Shown here: piece after piece, positions 29,333-39,572 of the stretch
Layout of the letters: the number at the start of each line of letters is the position of its first letter
Position numbering within the stretch: position 1 is the first letter of the stretch
NCBI RefSeq assembly: GCF_000763495.1
Contig: NZ_CP009576.1
Location: 1,498,001-1,562,000, forward strand
DNA from: Listeria ivanovii subsp. londoniensis
GTDB taxonomy: Bacteria > Bacillota > Bacilli > Lactobacillales > Listeriaceae
Length of the DNA: 64,000 nt
Direction of reading: 5' to 3'
Program-made: the position numbers and the translations under genes
Notes under the pieces: generated by a model
What the model saw: only the letters and a program-made list of their open reading frames with translations
Told to the model about the DNA's origin: nothing
The model's database searches: none

Positions 29333-30679
29333 ATGGCAAAACATCGTTATTTACCGATGACGGAACAAGATGAAAAAGAGATGCTTGATACTATTGGAGT
29401 AGCGTCAATTGATGATTTATTTCAAGATATTCCAGAAAAAATTAGATTTAAAAGAGACTATAATTTAAAACCAGCGAAATCAGAACCAGCATTACTTCGA
29501 GAATTATCCAAGCTTGCTTCTAAAAATGCCAATACAACTGAATATGCCTCATTTTTAGGAGCTGGTGTATATAGCCATTATATTCCTACAGCAGTGGATC
29601 ATGTGATTTCTCGGTCTGAATTTTATACAGCATACACTCCCTATCAACCAGAAATCTCGCAAGGGGAATTACAAGCTATTTTTGAATTTCAAACGATGAT
29701 TGCTGAATTAACGGGAATGGATTTAGCGAATTCTTCGATGTATGACGGTGGAACAGCACTTGCAGAAGCAGCGATGTTAGCTAGTGGACACTCGAAGCGT
29801 AAAAAAATACTTATTTCTGGAGCAGTCCACCCAGAAAGCATCAATGTATTGAAAACATATGCTTCTGGACAACATATTGAAGTAGAAGTGATACCAGAAT
29901 TAGATGGTAAGACAGATATAGATGCACTAAAAAAAGCACTTACAGACGATATTGCTGGATTTGCTGTACAATATCCCAATTTCTATGGTCAAGTAGAACC
30001 ATTAGCAGAAATGGAGCAGTTAATTCACGAAAATAATTCATTGTTACTTGTTTCTAGTAATCCGCTTGCGCTTGGTATACTTACGCCACCAGGGGAATTT
30101 GGTGCAGATATTGTTGTTGGTGATTCACAAGTCTTCGGTATCCCAGAGTCTTTTGGTGGACCGCACTGTGGATTCTTTGCCGTAACTAATAAATTAATGC
30201 GAAAAGTGCCTGGTAGACTTGTAGGAGAGACAGTGGATGAAAACGGAAAACGTGGTTATGTATTAACTTTACAAGCGCGTGAACAACATATTCGTCGAGA
30301 TAAAGCTACTTCTAACATATGCTCTAACCAAGCTTTGAATGCTCTTGCGTCATCAGTTGCAATGGCGACATTAGGGAAAGTCGGCTTACCTGAAATGGCG
30401 AAACAAAACTTAGATAAATCTCATTATGCCAAACAAAAATTCCGAGAAAGTGGATTTGAGGTTTTATTTTCAGATAGTTTTTTCAATGAATTTGTAATCA
30501 AGCTTTCGAAACAAATCAAAGAAGTTAATGAAGCGCTTTTAGATGAAGGGATTATTGGTGGATATGATCTTGGATTTTACGATGCTAAATACGAAAATCA
30601 TATGCTTGTAGCAGTAACTGAGATGCGTACAAAAGAGGAAATTGATGCCTTTGTGGCAAGTTTGGAGGGTGTAAAATGA
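29333..30679 (+). CDS. gcvPA: Glycine dehydrogenase (decarboxylating) subunit 1
   Basis: This is the N-terminal half of the split P protein, which with subunit 2 decarboxylates glycine using PLP. The 448-residue protein has the family segments [40 protein letters not shown] and [19 protein letters not shown]. It lacks the PLP lysine, which lies in subunit 2. AAGGAGG precedes the ATG and it overlaps gcvPB by four bases. Confidence 0.97.
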   Translation: MAKHRYLPMTEQDEKEMLDTIGVASIDDLFQDIPEKIRFKRDYNLKPAKSEPALLRELSKLASKNANTTEYASFLGAGVYSHYIPTAVDHVISRSEFYTAYTPYQPEISQGELQAIFEFQTMIAELTGMDLANSSMYDGGTALAEAAMLASGHSKRKKILISGAVHPESINVLKTYASGQHIEVEVIPELDGKTDIDALKKALTDDIAGFAVQYPNFYGQVEPLAEMEQLIHENNSLLLVSSNPLALGILTPPGEFGADIVVGDSQVFGIPESFGGPHCGFFAVTNKLMRKVPGRLVGETVDENGKRGYVLTLQAREQHIRRDKATSNICSNQALNALASSVAMATLGKVGLPEMAKQNLDKSHYAKQKFRESGFEVLFSDSFFNEFVIKLSKQIKEVNEALLDEGIIGGYDLGFYDAKYENHMLVAVTEMRTKEEIDAFVASLEGVK

Positions 30680-32136
30680 ATTTAGAAGAGACAATGCCGC
30701 TAGTTTTTGAGCGCTCTATCCCGGGAAGAATTGGATTTAGTTTACCAGAAAGTGACGTGCCGGAAACAAAAGCGACTGATTACTTTGATCCAACATATAT
30801 TCGTGCTACACCAGCTAATTTACCTGAATTAAGCGAACTAGAAATTATGCGCCATTATACGAATTTATCTAATCATAATTTTGGCGTGGATTCTGGCTTC
30901 TATCCATTAGGTTCTTGTACAATGAAATATAATCCAAAAATTAATGAGAAAGTTGCGCGATTCTCAGGTTTCGCTAATATTCATCCCAACCAGCCTGAAA
31001 GTTCAGTTCAAGGTGCACTTGAGCTATTATTTGATTTGCAAACGAGTTTAGTCGAAATTACTGGGATGGATGAAGTGACACTACAACCAGCTGCAGGAGC
31101 GCACGGAGAGTGGACAGGACTGATGCTAATTCGTGCTTTCCATGAAAAAAATGGTGATACTAAGCGGACGAAAGTAATTATTCCAGACTCTGCACATGGT
31201 ACTAATCCTGCATCTGCTGCAGTAGCAGGCTTTGACGTAGTAACGGTTAAGTCGAACGAAAAAGGTCTTGTGGATGTTAATGATTTAAAAAAAGTAGTAG
31301 GCGATGACACAGCTGCACTAATGCTTACTAACCCGAATACACTTGGGTTATTTGAAAAAGATATTGTTGAAATGGCAGAAATTGTTCATGAAGCTGGCGG
31401 TAAATTATACTATGATGGCGCGAATTTAAACGCAATTATGGCAAAAGTTAGACCAGGTGATATGGGGTTTGATGTCGTCCACTTAAATCTTCACAAAACA
31501 TTCACCGGTCCTCATGGTGGAGGTGGTCCTGGATCTGGTCCAATCGGTGTGAAAAAGGATTTAATACCATTTTTACCAACACCGGTACTTACTAAAAATA
31601 ATAATTTTTACACGTTTGATTACAATTATCCGGAATCTATCGGTCGTGTGAAGCCATATTATGGTAACTTTGGGATTAATGTCCGAGCTTATACTTACAT
31701 TCGGACGATGGGACCAGATGGCCTAAAACTCGTTACTGAGTATGCGGTTCTAAATGCTAATTATATGATGCGTAAATTACAACAAGCATATGATTTACCG
31801 TTTGATCAAGTATGTAAGCATGAGTTCGTTTTAAGTGGTAATAGACAGAAAAAACTTGGTGTTCGCACAATTGATATTGCTAAACGTTTGTTAGATCATA
31901 ATTTCCACCCGCCAACTGTTTATTTCCCACTAATTGTTGGAGAAGCGATTATGATTGAGCCAACTGAAACGGAATCTAAAGAAACACTAGACTCATTTAT
32001 TGATACGATGTTAAAAATAGCAAAAGAAGCAGAAGAAAATCCGGAAATTGTCCAAGAAGCGCCACACAGTACTTATGTAAAACGACTAAACGAAACGCGT
32101 GCTGCTAGAAAACCAGTGTTACGTTATCAAAAATAA
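30676..32136 (+). CDS. gcvPB: Glycine dehydrogenase (decarboxylating) subunit 2
   Basis: This subunit carries the PLP site of the glycine decarboxylase. The 486-residue protein shows the PLP-lysine motif [44 protein letters not shown] and [12 protein letters not shown]. Start ATG overlaps the end of gcvPA, as is typical for the split Firmicutes enzyme. A strong terminator follows the stop codon. Confidence 0.97.
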   Translation: MNLEETMPLVFERSIPGRIGFSLPESDVPETKATDYFDPTYIRATPANLPELSELEIMRHYTNLSNHNFGVDSGFYPLGSCTMKYNPKINEKVARFSGFANIHPNQPESSVQGALELLFDLQTSLVEITGMDEVTLQPAAGAHGEWTGLMLIRAFHEKNGDTKRTKVIIPDSAHGTNPASAAVAGFDVVTVKSNEKGLVDVNDLKKVVGDDTAALMLTNPNTLGLFEKDIVEMAEIVHEAGGKLYYDGANLNAIMAKVRPGDMGFDVVHLNLHKTFTGPHGGGGPGSGPIGVKKDLIPFLPTPVLTKNNNFYTFDYNYPESIGRVKPYYGNFGINVRAYTYIRTMGPDGLKLVTEYAVLNANYMMRKLQQAYDLPFDQVCKHEFVLSGNRQKKLGVRTIDIAKRLLDHNFHPPTVYFPLIVGEAIMIEPTETESKETLDSFIDTMLKIAKEAEENPEIVQEAPHSTYVKRLNETRAARKPVLRYQK

Positions 32137-32141
32137 GCTAA

Positions 32142-32177
32142 AAAAAATCTTGCCGCAATGCTGCAGCAAGATTTTTT
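32142..32177. terminator. Bidirectional terminator between gcvPB and yqhL
   Basis: AAAAAATCTTGC pairs with GCAAGATTTTTT, with an inner GCAATGC loop. It ends the gcv operon on the plus strand and the rhodanese gene on the minus strand, whose stop codon touches the hairpin. Confidence 0.9.
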
Positions 32178-32556
32178 ATTTAGATTTTGTTTTACCTTTC
32201 CATTTACGGAAGCCGCCTTTAAGTTGGTAAACGTTATGATAACCACGTTTGTATAGCATGATTGCTGCACGGTTACTACGTTGAGCAGTTTGACAATATA
32301 GATAAACTGGTAAATCTTGGCGAATCTCAGTCGTACGGTTTTTCATTTGTGTTACTGGAATATTTCTAGCTCCAAGAATATGACCAGCGTCGAATTCGTT
32401 TGGCTCGCGAACGTCAATTAATTGCGCTTTGCGATATCCTTGCTTAAATTCTTCCTCTGTTAAAACTTTTACTGCTTTGCGACGCATTACAAACTGGTAA
32501 ATTTCATATGCTAAAAGAATAACCAGAATAGTAAGCGCTATAATCCAACTAATCAA
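32176..32556 (-). CDS. yqhL: Membrane-anchored rhodanese domain protein (YqhL-like)
   Basis: The 126-residue protein has an N-terminal membrane helix (SWIIALTILVILLAYEIYQF) and one rhodanese domain with LIDVREPNEFDAGHI and the catalytic cysteine loop YCQTAQRSNRA, so it is probably an active sulfurtransferase at the cytoplasmic face. The start codon is TTG, with GAAAGGGG nine bases upstream. The position beside gcvPB matches yqhL in Bacillus. The sulfur acceptor is unknown. Confidence 0.9.
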   Translation of the reverse strand: MISWIIALTILVILLAYEIYQFVMRRKAVKVLTEEEFKQGYRKAQLIDVREPNEFDAGHILGARNIPVTQMKNRTTEIRQDLPVYLYCQTAQRSNRAAIMLYKRGYHNVYQLKGGFRKWKGKTKSK

Positions 32557-32617
32557 TTGTGTAAACCCCTTTCATCCTGAAAACTGCTTTTTATAAAGCA
32601 TTCTTTTCTATTATAAC

Positions 32618-32890
32618 TTATTTTTTGCCACCATCAATCACTTTGAAGGAAGATTTTCTTTTTTTCTTTGTTTTTTTCTTATCGCCATGTAATTTTTTGG
32701 ATTGTTTTACTGCTTTTTGATAATTACTGTCGGTTTTTTTATTAGATAGAAGTCGGAAAATCAATGTGAAAATGATTGTTCCTAATAAAAGCGAGACTGC
32801 GAGCGTAAAAAAAGATTTAAAATCACCCATTAACAGACCAATTCCCACAAGGACAAGTAAAAAGATTACTATCAGCGGATATTTTTTCAA
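32618..32890 (-). CDS. Small membrane protein, SA1362/YqhP family
   Basis: The 90-residue product has two predicted membrane helices (about 4-24 and 28-47) and a very basic C-terminal tail rich in Lys (KLHGDKKKTKKKRKSS). It resembles the SA1362/YqhP family located next to yqhQ in Bacillus. Function is unknown; the charged tail could bind nucleic acid or membrane lipids, but nothing shows this. It ends 61 bases before yqhL starts. Confidence 0.75.
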   Translation of the reverse strand: MKKYPLIVIFLLVLVGIGLLMGDFKSFFTLAVSLLLGTIIFTLIFRLLSNKKTDSNYQKAVKQSKKLHGDKKKTKKKRKSSFKVIDGGKK

Positions 32891-32902
32891 TCAAACCAAC
32901 CC

Positions 32903-33889
32903 CTATTCTAAAAGTTCCAGATTATCAGGTTCATCATTGTTCACGGGGACTCCTTCTTTTTCAATACGTAATAACTCATTGAAAGAAGCAATAGCCACTT
33001 CTACTTGATCGTTAGCAGGTTCTTTAGTTGTAAGTAGTTGCAGCCATAAACCAGGAACGCCTAAATATTTAAGTACAGGAATATTTCGACATTTATTTGT
33101 TAGTTGTAAAACTTCAAAAGCAACACCGAGTACAACTGGAATGAGCAGAATCCGGTCAACCACACGAAGCCAAAGCGGGTCAGTAGGGACGAGCAAATAA
33201 ATAAACATACCTACAATGACCGTAAATAAAATAAAGCTACTACCGCAACGATAGTGTAACCGAGACTGTTTTTGAACATTTTCGACAGTTAACGGTAAAT
33301 TTTGTTCATAACAATTAATCACTTTATGCTCAGAACCGTGATATTGAAAAACGCGTTTGATTATCGGCGTTTGGGAAACAGCAAAAATGTAAGTCAGCAA
33401 GAGAATCAATTTAAAGAAGCTTTCTAAAAAGACCTGTGCAGTGTCTCCTGGGACTATCGGGCGAAATAATTCTGCTAAAAATACAGGGATAAGTGTCATA
33501 ACGAATTTGGCGAATACAAATGATAAAATACCAATCACCGCAACCCCTAACCACATGGCTACTTTCGATTCTTTTTTTTCGATTTTTTCCTCTTCTTGTG
33601 GATTATTTGGATCTTCATCGTAACGGTCCGTTGCAAATGCTAAATGTTTGGAACCAATCGCGCTAGATTCAATTAAAGCAACGATTCCGCGTAAAAAGGG
33701 AATTTTTTTAAGTCGCATCACCCAAACAGGGCTATTCTTCGATAAATAAAAATACTCTAATGAACCATCTATACGTCTAACGGCTGTTACAGTTTGTTTT
33801 TTACCACCAAACATGACACCTTCAACAACCGCTTGTCCTCCATATGATGGTACGTTTTGTTTGCTCAAATTTTTCACCAGCCTATTCAT
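32903..33889 (-). CDS. yqhQ: YqhQ family membrane protein (DUF1385)
   Basis: The 328-residue protein belongs to DUF1385, with the signature PSYGGQAVVEGVMFGGKK near the N-terminus and an RYHGAEHK-like YHGSEHKVINCYE with conserved His-Glu-His. Four or more membrane helices are predicted (about 110-145, 155-180, 215-260). The biochemical role is unknown. ATG 33889 lacks a clear ribosome site; TTG 33868, after GGTGAAAA, is an alternative that gives the length usual in Bacillus. The gene is divergent from the M24B peptidase gene. Confidence 0.88.
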   Translation of the reverse strand: MNRLVKNLSKQNVPSYGGQAVVEGVMFGGKKQTVTAVRRIDGSLEYFYLSKNSPVWVMRLKKIPFLRGIVALIESSAIGSKHLAFATDRYDEDPNNPQEEEKIEKKESKVAMWLGVAVIGILSFVFAKFVMTLIPVFLAELFRPIVPGDTAQVFLESFFKLILLLTYIFAVSQTPIIKRVFQYHGSEHKVINCYEQNLPLTVENVQKQSRLHYRCGSSFILFTVIVGMFIYLLVPTDPLWLRVVDRILLIPVVLGVAFEVLQLTNKCRNIPVLKYLGVPGLWLQLLTTKEPANDQVEVAIASFNELLRIEKEGVPVNNDEPDNLELLE

Positions 33890-34047
33890 GTGTACTAATA
33901 TATTATTTTACGCTAAAAACTGTTTTTCGTATAGCAGCAAACGTCTAAAAAAAGTTATTTTTTGTAAATTATGATAAAATAGTTTCGAACGTGTCTAGTA
34001 ATACTTATTTTGTGCGCCTAAAATTTGAAAAAAGTGGAGGAATTAAA

Positions 34048-35109
34048 ATGTCTAAATTAACTAAAATTCAAGAAACACTTGGAAAAGAAAAGATTGAAGC
34101 GGTTCTTGTCACAAGTGAATTTAATAGAAGGTATGTGTCTGGTTTTACAGGGACTAGTGGTGTAGCGCTAATTTTACCAGAAAAAGCTTATTTTGTGACT
34201 GACTTCCGTTATACAGAACAAGCAGCAAAACAAGCGGAAGGATATGAAATTGTAAAGCATGAAGGGCATATTTTTGATACAGTAGAGGAATTGTTATCGC
34301 AAAATTCGACTAAAACATTACATTTTGAAGCAGATTATGTGACTGTTTCTGAATTTAAACAAATGGAACGAGTATTTAACCGTGAATTAATTCCACTCAC
34401 TGGCTTTTTTGAAGAAATGCGTAAAGTGAAAACCGCAAGCGAACTAAAAGCGATTCGTACAGCTTGTGATATTGCCGATGCAGCCTTTGCTCATATTATT
34501 AAATTCATTAAACCGGGCATGGCAGAAATAGAAGTATCTAATGAGTTAGAATTCTTTATGAGACGAGCTGGGGCAACATCGTCTTCTTTCGATACTATTG
34601 TCGCTTCAGGTCTTCGTTCTGCATTTCCACATGGTGTTGCTTCCGATAAAAAAATCGAAATTGGCGATTTTGTTACTATGGACTACGGTTGTTATTATGA
34701 TGGTTATTGTTCTGATATGACAAGAACAATTGCAGTTGGGGAACCGGCAGAAAAATTAAAAGAAATTTATCAAATTACATTGGATGCACAATTAAAAGTA
34801 ATTGATAGCTTAAAACCGGGAATGACCGGGATTGAAGCAGATGCGATTGCTCGTGATTATATTGCTTCATTTGGTTACGGAGATGCATTTGGTCATTCGC
34901 TCGGCCATGGAATCGGTCTCGAAATTCATGAAGGGCCTAATTTATCATTTAAAAACCCTCAAAAGTTAGAAGTAGGGCATGTGGTTACAGATGAGCCAGG
35001 AATTTATTTGCCAGGAATCGGTGGCGTGAGAATTGAGGATGATTTATTGATTACTGAAACAGGTAATGAAATTCTAATCCATTCACCAAAAGAATTAATT
35101 ATTTTATAA
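34048..35109 (+). CDS. M24B family Xaa-Pro aminopeptidase
   Basis: This 353-residue metallopeptidase removes N-terminal residues before proline. The N-terminal creatinase-like domain (about 1-125) is followed by a pita-bread catalytic domain with metal ligands in TMDYGCYYDGYCSDMTRT (two Asp), GHSLGHGIGLEIHEGP (His), TDEPGIYLPG and VRIEDD (Glu). I chose ATG 34048, preceded by GTGGAGG; an in-frame codon at 33991 is not supported. It lies next to efp as yqhT does in Bacillus. EF-P also acts at proline stretches, though a functional link is not shown. Confidence 0.94.
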   Translation: MSKLTKIQETLGKEKIEAVLVTSEFNRRYVSGFTGTSGVALILPEKAYFVTDFRYTEQAAKQAEGYEIVKHEGHIFDTVEELLSQNSTKTLHFEADYVTVSEFKQMERVFNRELIPLTGFFEEMRKVKTASELKAIRTACDIADAAFAHIIKFIKPGMAEIEVSNELEFFMRRAGATSSSFDTIVASGLRSAFPHGVASDKKIEIGDFVTMDYGCYYDGYCSDMTRTIAVGEPAEKLKEIYQITLDAQLKVIDSLKPGMTGIEADAIARDYIASFGYGDAFGHSLGHGIGLEIHEGPNLSFKNPQKLEVGHVVTDEPGIYLPGIGGVRIEDDLLITETGNEILIHSPKELIIL

Positions 35110-35116
35110 AATTCCT

Positions 35117-35145
35117 TTGTAACTTTGCGTGTTTTATGGTTAAAT
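35117..35145 (+). promoter_or_regulatory. Candidate sigma-A promoter of efp
   Basis: TTGTAA (35117-35122) and TTAAAT (35140-35145) are spaced by 17 bases, about 65 bases upstream of efp. Confidence 0.45.
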
Positions 35146-35210
35146 AAGGAAGAATGAGCAGATTTAAGATGCTCCAATAAAGATACTTTGTAATTTACAG
35201 GAGGAAAAAC

Positions 35211-35768
35211 ATGATTTCAGTAAATGACTTTAAAACAGGGTTAACGATAGAGGTAGATAATGGGATTTGGCGCGTGCTAGATTTCCAACATGTGAAACCT
35301 GGAAAAGGAGCAGCATTCGTACGTTCTAAATTGCGTAACCTTCGTACTGGTGCAATCCAAGAAAAAACATTCCGCGGTGGCGAAAAAGTAGCTAAAGCAC
35401 AAATTGATAACCGTAAAATGGCTTATTTATACGCAGACGGCTCCAATCATGTTTTCATGGACAATGAGTCTTATGAACAAATTGAGCTTCCAGAAGACCA
35501 AATTGCGCATGAGCTTAAATTCTTAAAAGAAAATATGGAAATTAATATTATCATGTACCAAGGAGAAACAATCGGGATTGATTTACCAAATACAGTTGAA
35601 TTAATTGTTACTGCCACTGATCCCGGAATTAAAGGTGATACTTCGTCTGGTGGTTCTAAACCAGCAACGTTAGAAACTGGACTTGTTGTACAAGTACCGT
35701 TTTTCGTGAACGAAGGAGATAAATTAGTTATTAATACAACCGAAGCAGCATATGTTTCTCGGGCGTAA
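35211..35768 (+). CDS. efp: Translation elongation factor P
   Basis: EF-P binds between the P and E sites and relieves ribosome stalling at consecutive prolines. The 185-residue protein has the three-domain pattern, with the loop of domain I at [12 protein letters not shown], whose lysine is the position modified in many bacteria, and the C-terminal EF-P signature [27 protein letters not shown] precedes the ATG. It is followed by a terminator. Confidence 0.97.
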   Translation: MISVNDFKTGLTIEVDNGIWRVLDFQHVKPGKGAAFVRSKLRNLRTGAIQEKTFRGGEKVAKAQIDNRKMAYLYADGSNHVFMDNESYEQIELPEDQIAHELKFLKENMEINIIMYQGETIGIDLPNTVELIVTATDPGIKGDTSSGGSKPATLETGLVVQVPFFVNEGDKLVINTTEAAYVSRA

Positions 35769-35784
35769 AAAAAAAGCAGTTGTT

Positions 35785-35815
35785 ACAGCTGAAGTTAATT
35801 CTTCAGCTGTTTTTT
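35785..35815 (+). terminator. Terminator after efp
   Basis: ACAGCTGAA (35785-35793) pairs with TTCAGCTGT (35802-35810) and is followed by T5. Confidence 0.9.
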
Positions 35816-35928
35816 CTGTCTGTCAGCGCTTCCGGTACACCTTTTGAATAAAAAGTATGGTACAATAAGAACAATGCGTGATTCATGCAATTTTATATTT
35901 TTAGTTATTATTAAGGAGTGTAAATGAT

Positions 35929-36396
35929 ATGTTATCGATAGATGAAATTAAACAGCTAATAGAGCTGATTGACGAGTCAACCCTAGATGAATTTGAACTA
36001 GAAACAAAGGATAGTAAGATTTTACTTAAAAAGAACAAAGTGGTAGCAACTACAGCAATTAGTGAAGCACCAGTAGCTATTCCAACAGTTCAAGCAGTGC
36101 CGGCAGTAGAGCAATCACAGGCGCCACAAGTAGAGACAAACGTAGCAGATGAAAACTTAGAATTGATCACTTCCCCAATGGTTGGGACTTTTTATGCATC
36201 AGCGTCACCTGGAGATGCCGATTTTGTGAGCGTTGGTTCCAAGGTTTCTGCACAATCAGTTGTATGTATTGTAGAAGCGATGAAATTATTCAACGAAATC
36301 ACTGCGGATATCGATGGTGAAATTGCAGAAATCTTAGTATCTAGTGGTGAGTTAGTCGAATTTGGACAACCACTTTTCAAAGTTAGAAAAAAATAA
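35929..36396 (+). CDS. accB: Biotin carboxyl carrier protein of acetyl-CoA carboxylase
   Basis: AccB carries the biotin that shuttles carboxyl groups from AccC to the AccAD carboxyltransferase, making malonyl-CoA. The 155-residue protein has an N-terminal dimerisation region, an Ala/Pro/Val-rich linker (about 40-75), and a biotinyl domain with the biotin lysine in VEAMKLFNEI. AAGGAG is upstream of the ATG. accC follows by 13 bases. Confidence 0.97.
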   Translation: MLSIDEIKQLIELIDESTLDEFELETKDSKILLKKNKVVATTAISEAPVAIPTVQAVPAVEQSQAPQVETNVADENLELITSPMVGTFYASASPGDADFVSVGSKVSAQSVVCIVEAMKLFNEITADIDGEIAEILVSSGELVEFGQPLFKVRKK

Positions 36397-36409
36397 GGGG
36401 TCGAAAAAT

Positions 36410-37774
36410 ATGATTAAAAAAGTACTGGTAGCGAACCGTGGAGAAATCGCTGTCCGTATCATTCGCGCTGCAAAAGAGCTTGGAGTGGAGACAGTTGCGA
36501 TATATTCGGAAGCAGATAGAGAAGCACTACATATTCAGCTAGCGGATGAAGCTTATTGTGTAGGTCCCGCGGCAACAAAAGATAGTTATTTAAATATGTC
36601 AAACATTATTAGTGTAGCTGTTTTAACAAACTGTGATGCAATTCATCCAGGCTATGGCTTTTTAGCTGAAAACGCGGATTTTGCAGAGCTTTGTGAAGAC
36701 TGCAATATTACCTTTATTGGACCAAGTGCTGCTGCTATATCCCAAATGGGGACGAAAGACGTGGCCCGTGAAACAATGCGTAAAGCTGGGGTTCCAATTG
36801 TCCCTGGTTCACAAGGGATAGTAGCCGACGTTGAGGATGGTAAAAAAATCGCTAAAAAAATCGGTTATCCGGTCATCATTAAAGCAACAGCTGGTGGTGG
36901 TGGTAAAGGAATTCGTGTAGCAGAAAATGAAGAAAAATTAATTTCTGGAATTCAAACGACACAACAAGAAGCCGAAGCCGCCTTTGGTGACCCTGGTGTC
37001 TATTTAGAGAAATATATTCAAGATTTCCGTCATGTGGAAATTCAAGTGCTTGCTGACAACCATGGCAATGTGATTCATTTAGGAGAACGTGATTGTAGTA
37101 TTCAACGTCGCTTGCAAAAGCTAATCGAGGAATCCCCGTCACCTGCTATTGATGAAAAAACTCGCCAGAAAATGGGGAAAGCAGCTGTTAAAGCAGCAAA
37201 AGCAGTTAATTATTCGGGTGCCGGAACGATTGAATTTATCTTTGATCATCATGAAAATAATTTCTACTTTATGGAAATGAATACGCGTATTCAAGTAGAA
37301 CATCCTGTCACAGAACTTGTAACAGGAATTGATTTGGTAAAACAACAATTTTTAGTGGCTTCAGGGGAAGAACTAAAAATTAAACAAGCGGATGTAAAAC
37401 TAACTGGTTGGGCAATGGAATGTCGGATTAATGCCGAAAATCCAGAGAAAAACTTTATGCCTGCACCTGGTGAAATTAAGTTTTATCTTCCACCAGGTGG
37501 TTTAGGAGTCCGAATTGATTCGGCAGCTTATCCTAATTATAAAATCCCACCTTATTATGATTCGATGATTGCAAAAGTAATTTGTTATGCAGAAACTCGC
37601 GAAGAAGTAATACAAAAAATGAAGCGAGCATTGTCCGAGTTTGCTATTGATGGCATTCCTTCGACAATACCATTCCATTTACGTGTATTAGATAGTGATG
37701 TATTTTTGTCAGGAGACTTCAATACAAAATTCTTGGAGCAAAATGATGTAATGAATCTTTCTAAGGAGGGTTAA
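36410..37774 (+). CDS. accC: Biotin carboxylase subunit of acetyl-CoA carboxylase
   Basis: AccC carboxylates biotin on AccB using ATP and bicarbonate. The 454-residue ATP-grasp enzyme shows KVLVANRGEIAVRIIRAAKE at the start, the glycine-rich loop KATAGGGGKGIRV, RDCSIQRRLQKLIEESPS and EMNTRIQVEHPVTE. ATG 36410 is chosen because AAGGGG lies upstream; the in-frame ATG at 36362 lies inside accB. The pair supplies malonyl-CoA for fatty-acid synthesis. Confidence 0.97.
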   Translation: MIKKVLVANRGEIAVRIIRAAKELGVETVAIYSEADREALHIQLADEAYCVGPAATKDSYLNMSNIISVAVLTNCDAIHPGYGFLAENADFAELCEDCNITFIGPSAAAISQMGTKDVARETMRKAGVPIVPGSQGIVADVEDGKKIAKKIGYPVIIKATAGGGGKGIRVAENEEKLISGIQTTQQEAEAAFGDPGVYLEKYIQDFRHVEIQVLADNHGNVIHLGERDCSIQRRLQKLIEESPSPAIDEKTRQKMGKAAVKAAKAVNYSGAGTIEFIFDHHENNFYFMEMNTRIQVEHPVTELVTGIDLVKQQFLVASGEELKIKQADVKLTGWAMECRINAENPEKNFMPAPGEIKFYLPPGGLGVRIDSAAYPNYKIPPYYDSMIAKVICYAETREEVIQKMKRALSEFAIDGIPSTIPFHLRVLDSDVFLSGDFNTKFLEQNDVMNLSKEG

Positions 37775-37778
37775 AAAA

Positions 37779-38186
37779 ATGGCTTACACAAAAGATTTAC
37801 GTAAACAAAATGATGCACCGCTTGGTAAAATAGAGATTGCACCTGAAGTAATTGGTGTAATTGCTGGACTTGCTGCTAGTGAAATCGAAAATGTAGCCTA
37901 TATGCAAGGTGGCTTTGCGACTGAAATGCGTGAAAAATTCAGTGGTGCTGTTAACTACCGAAAAGGCGTAAAAGTCGAATTAACTGAAGAAGGTATTTTA
38001 ATCGAACTTTATTGTTCTGTCTTATTTGGCGCGACAATTCCACTTGTTGCTCAAAATATTCAAGATGTAGTTAGAGACACGATTTATAATATGACTGGAC
38101 TAAATGTACTTGAAATTAATGTGCATATCGTTGGAGTCCAATTTGAAAAAACAGAAACACTTTCCTTCGATGATTTTGAACTATAA
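37779..38186 (+). CDS. yqhY: Asp23/Gls24 family protein YqhY
   Basis: The 135-residue protein has the Asp23/Gls24 (DUF322) fold pattern, with GKIEIAPEVIGVIAGLAASEIENV, a middle KVELTEEGILIELY strand block and a C-terminal amphipathic NIQDVVRDTIYNMTG helix. In Bacillus YqhY is encoded with accBC and has been linked to control of acetyl-CoA carboxylase activity; the same accBC-yqhY order here supports that role. AAGGAGG lies within the end of accC. Confidence 0.93.
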   Translation: MAYTKDLRKQNDAPLGKIEIAPEVIGVIAGLAASEIENVAYMQGGFATEMREKFSGAVNYRKGVKVELTEEGILIELYCSVLFGATIPLVAQNIQDVVRDTIYNMTGLNVLEINVHIVGVQFEKTETLSFDDFEL

Positions 38187-38216
38187 AATTCAAGGAAAAA
38201 AAGGAGCAGCTTTAAC

Positions 38217-38603
38217 ATGAAAAGAAGAGAAGCGCGCGAGAAAGCACTTCAAGCATTATTCCAAATTGAACTAAATGAAATGTCACTTGATCAAGCAATT
38301 AAAAATATCATGGAAGACGAGCAAGACGACTACATGGAGAAATTAGTCGAAGGTGTTATGGCGAATAAAACGGAGATTGATGCTATTATTGAGCCTAATT
38401 TAGACAATTGGCGCATGGATCGTTTGAGCAAAGTAGATTTATCTTTGCTTCGGCTTAGTGTATATGAAATAAATTACTTGAGTGATGTGCCAAATCGAGT
38501 TAGTCTAAACGAATCCATCGAAATTGCAAAAATTTACAGCGATGAAAAATCAAGTAAGTTTATTAATGGTGTATTAGCTAATATTGCACCTGAAGATAAA
38601 TAA
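38217..38603 (+). CDS. nusB: Transcription antitermination factor NusB
   Basis: NusB, with NusE (S10), binds boxA of rRNA operons and favours processive transcription. The 128-residue all-helical protein has KRREAREKALQALFQIELNE at the start and RLSKVDLSLLRLSVYEINYL and NESIEIAKIYSDEKSSKFING, the typical signature. AAAGGAG lies upstream. It is cotranscribed with accBC-yqhY and followed by a hairpin before folD. Confidence 0.96.
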   Translation: MKRREAREKALQALFQIELNEMSLDQAIKNIMEDEQDDYMEKLVEGVMANKTEIDAIIEPNLDNWRMDRLSKVDLSLLRLSVYEINYLSDVPNRVSLNESIEIAKIYSDEKSSKFINGVLANIAPEDK

Positions 38604-38611
38604 ACTTGACT

Positions 38612-38639
38612 GAGTGCGAGGAATCTTCTCCTTGCACTC
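38612..38639 (+). other. Hairpin between nusB and folD, no adjacent T tract
   Basis: GAGTGCGAGGA (38612-38622) pairs with TCCTTGCACTC (38629-38639) around a six-base loop. T-rich sequence appears only about 15 bases later, so it is a weak terminator or an RNA-processing/stability hairpin. Confidence 0.55.
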
Positions 38640-38699
38640 CCTTATTTCGCAATTTTTTAAGATAAAACTTGGAAATGTAATTTTAAGGGGGCAATAAGC

Positions 38700-39554
38700 A
38701 TGGGACAAATTATTGACGGTAAAAAATTAGCAAAAGAAATTCAAGAAAATGTAACAACTGAGGTAGCTGAACTCGTAAAAACTGGTAAAAAACCAGGACT
38801 TGCAGTAGTACTTGTAGGCGATAATCAAGCATCTCGTACATATGTAAGAAATAAACAAAAACGGACAGAAGAAGCGGGCATGAAATCCGTTTTGATTGAG
38901 CTTCCTGAAACGGTGTCCGAAGAAAAGTTACTTGAAGTAGTAGAAGAGCTAAATACAGATGATACTATCCACGGTATTTTAGTGCAATTACCATTACCAA
39001 AACATATCTCCGAAGAAAAAGTTATTGATACTATCAGTTATGACAAAGATGTTGATGGTTTTCATCCTGTGAATGTCGGCAATTTATTCATCGGAAAAGA
39101 TTCGTTTGTTCCTTGTACACCAGCAGGAATTATCGAATTAATTAAATCAACCGGAACTCCAATAGAAGGAAAACGGGCAGTTGTTATCGGTAGAAGTAAT
39201 ATCGTAGGTAAACCAGTAGCACAATTATTACTAAATGAAAATGCGACGGTAACAATAGCGCACAGCCGGACAAAAGACTTGCCAGAAGTTGCTAAAGAAG
39301 CAGATATACTTGTAGTTGCAACGGGTCTTGCCAAATTTGTAAAGAAAAATTATATTAAACCAGGTGCGGTTGTCATTGATGTGGGTATGGACCGCGATGA
39401 AAATAATAAATTATGTGGTGATGTTGATTTTGCTGATGTAGTAGATGTAGCAGGTTTCATTACACCAGTTCCAGGCGGGGTTGGACCAATGACTATCACA
39501 ATGTTACTCGCTAATACATTAAAAGCAGCAAAACGAATTTGGAAGATGAATTGA
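38700..39554 (+). CDS. folD: Methylenetetrahydrofolate dehydrogenase/cyclohydrolase FolD
   Basis: FolD interconverts 5,10-methylene-THF, methenyl-THF and 10-formyl-THF, using NADP. The 284-residue protein has the substrate-site [15 protein letters not shown] with catalytic Lys, [20 protein letters not shown] and the nucleotide-binding [17 protein letters not shown], and ends with [23 protein letters not shown] is upstream of the ATG. It handles one-carbon units that the gcv operon can generate. Confidence 0.97.
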   Translation: MGQIIDGKKLAKEIQENVTTEVAELVKTGKKPGLAVVLVGDNQASRTYVRNKQKRTEEAGMKSVLIELPETVSEEKLLEVVEELNTDDTIHGILVQLPLPKHISEEKVIDTISYDKDVDGFHPVNVGNLFIGKDSFVPCTPAGIIELIKSTGTPIEGKRAVVIGRSNIVGKPVAQLLLNENATVTIAHSRTKDLPEVAKEADILVVATGLAKFVKKNYIKPGAVVIDVGMDRDENNKLCGDVDFADVVDVAGFITPVPGGVGPMTITMLLANTLKAAKRIWKMN

Positions 39555-39572
39555 TTAATTGGATGTGAAATG

